A program made the position numbers and the translations under genes. 64,000 bases of DNA from Breviolum minutum Mf 1.05b.01 (taxonomy: Eukaryota; Sar; Dinophyceae; Suessiales; Symbiodiniaceae), in the NCBI GenBank assembly GCA_000507305.1, contig DF241051.1:66256-130255 (forward strand). The letters are read 5' to 3'. The notes below the pieces were generated by a model. It had not been told where the DNA came from, made no database searches, and saw nothing but the letters and a program-made list of their open reading frames with translations. Each line of letters starts with the position of its first letter. Position 1 is the first letter of the stretch. Shown here in pieces: positions 63,088 through 64,000 of the stretch.

Positions 63088-63182
63088 CTCCCATAATCAT
63101 GGAAGTGGAAAATGGTTCCCTCCAATGTTAGTTTCCTTTCATTTAAGGTAAATTTTCCACTTCCATGATTGTGGGAGAAAGG
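63088..63182. repeat. Singleton hairpin
   Basis: CTCCCATAATCATGGAAGTG (then GAAAAT) pairs with CACTTCCATGATTGTGGGAG. Confidence 0.7.
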
Positions 63183-63486
63183 GTATTTGAGACAACGGTC
63201 AGAGCAATGTGAATGTATACAGTTTTAAACTGCTGTTTTTTTTGCCAAATTGGGAAACATGGACCATGAGTTCAGATATGCTTCCAATTGATAGATAGGT
63301 TTGGAAACAAACACAGGGGGGATAGACTGTTGAAGTTTCTTCATGCTTCTCTAATGATGATGAGTCATTCTTTGGTATTTTGAAGAAAAAAACGAAGGTG
63401 TCTCTAAAGTCATTTCACACTCAAACCCACTAAATAAGATTGCTGATGGTAAAGGAAATACGAAATCCAGTGTCTTCACCAATTGA

Positions 63487-63548
63487 TACCCTGCTGGGAA
63501 CGAACATATCCCTCACCTCAGGTAGGATATGCTAGTTCCCTGGAGGGA
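63487..63548. mobile_element. Family B hairpin MITE copy 10, short
   Basis: TACCCTGCTGGGAACGAACA and TATCC pair with GGATATGCTAGTTCCCTGGA and GGG; very short loop. Confidence 0.65.
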
Positions 63549-63596
63549 TGCCGTATATCAGATTCAAAAATGCTTTGTAAGTTTGTTAAAACACCT

Positions 63597-63694
63597 CTGG
63601 GTGGTGGTTTCAAATATGTTTTATTTTCATCCCTATTTGGGGAAGATTTCCAATTTGACTAATATTTTTCAAAGGGGTTGAAACCACCAACTAG
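63597..63694 (+). mobile_element. Family A MITE copy 24
   Basis: CTGGGTGGTGGTTTCAAATA to GAAACCACCAACTAG; flanks ACCT and TCCT. A coding-like exon starts at its right end. Confidence 0.88.
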
Positions 63695-63790
63695 TCCTTC
63701 AATATGCAATTGCGGCTCGACCTGAAACAAATTTCTTTCGGAAGAGGGAGCTGGAGAAACCCGTTGACCTTGTAGTCGTTGAACTCTGGG
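63695..63790 (+). CDS. Candidate exon starting at the right end of family A copy 24
   Basis: Two bases, then LQYAIAARPETNFFRKRELE, KPVDLVVVELW and one base, before GTTGTTG. The frame is closed upstream by a TGA inside the MITE arm. The only AG between that stop and the exon is the element's own terminal CTAG, which would therefore be the acceptor. Confidence 0.38.
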
Positions 63791-63905
63791 GTTGTTGTTC
63801 TATGCTGAAAGTGCTAAAAAATGAACTAGGTGGGTATGGTATGTTTACCTACATTTGGTTGATTTTTATGGTAAATGCATATAGGTGAATCATTGTTACC
63901 CATCA

Positions 63906-64000
63906 GTGAGTAGTGTTTTCAAATATTTTTCTATCTTCACCCCGAAAATTTGGGAAGATTCCCATTTTGACTAGTATTTTTCAGAGGGTTGAAGGCACCA
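63906..64000 (+). mobile_element. Family A MITE copy 25, cut by the window edge
   Basis: TCAAATATTTTTCTATCTTC, CACCCCGAAAATTTGGGAAG and GGTTGAAGGCACCA; degraded left end. Confidence 0.7.

Noticed and set aside
1-64000. tRNA, rRNA, riboswitch, bacterial promoters and terminators
   Set aside because: No B-box-plus-cloverleaf or rRNA core was recognised by eye. The hairpins are dispersed repeats with TA flanks, not terminators. A tRNAscan and Rfam run would settle this.

Overview
The window looks like nuclear DNA of a dinoflagellate (Suessiales/Symbiodiniaceae-like; the species cannot be told from this alone). The grounds are: a decayed LINE-type retroelement with dinoflagellate-style ORFs; small coding islands ended by GT or GC donors and AG acceptors and separated by long non-coding stretches; almost all plausible exons on one strand; a BspA-type leucine-rich-repeat exon; and a very high density of short inverted-repeat elements. 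Nothing looks prokaryotic, and no rRNA, tRNA or CRISPR array was recognised. A 681-N assembly gap lies at 24395-25075.

Layout. 1-7373 is a LINE-like retroelement cut by the left window edge. It has an N-terminal ORF, then a 1481-codon ORF with RNase H, endonuclease and reverse transcriptase in that order, then a zinc-finger and GPPC-motif region broken by a frameshift. 7374 to the end is lower-GC sequence holding about 40 short candidate exons. The best-resolved gene is a five-exon gene at 15383-16316 whose four introns are all phase 0, one of them GC-AG. A frameshifted copy of what I believe is a recurrent dinoflagellate protein family lies at 32770-33290. A CTG/TTG repeat of about 675 bp precedes a hypothetical gene at 57621-58341.

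The spaces between exons are filled with miniature elements. Family A (about 100 bp, termini CTAG, 17-bp terminal inverted repeats, 4-bp target duplications) has about 25 copies, every one in the same orientation as the predicted exons. Families B, C, D and several singletons are long hairpins, mostly flanked by TA and so Stowaway/Tc1-mariner-like; families C and D occur in both orientations. Some family A copies abut or interrupt coding sequence, and their ends read GT...AG. The most interesting hypothesis here is that family A is an intron-associated or intron-making (introner-like) element.

Exon calls rest on open frame, base composition and splice-like borders only. I could not join most of them into full genes, and gene boundaries beyond the five-exon gene are not established.
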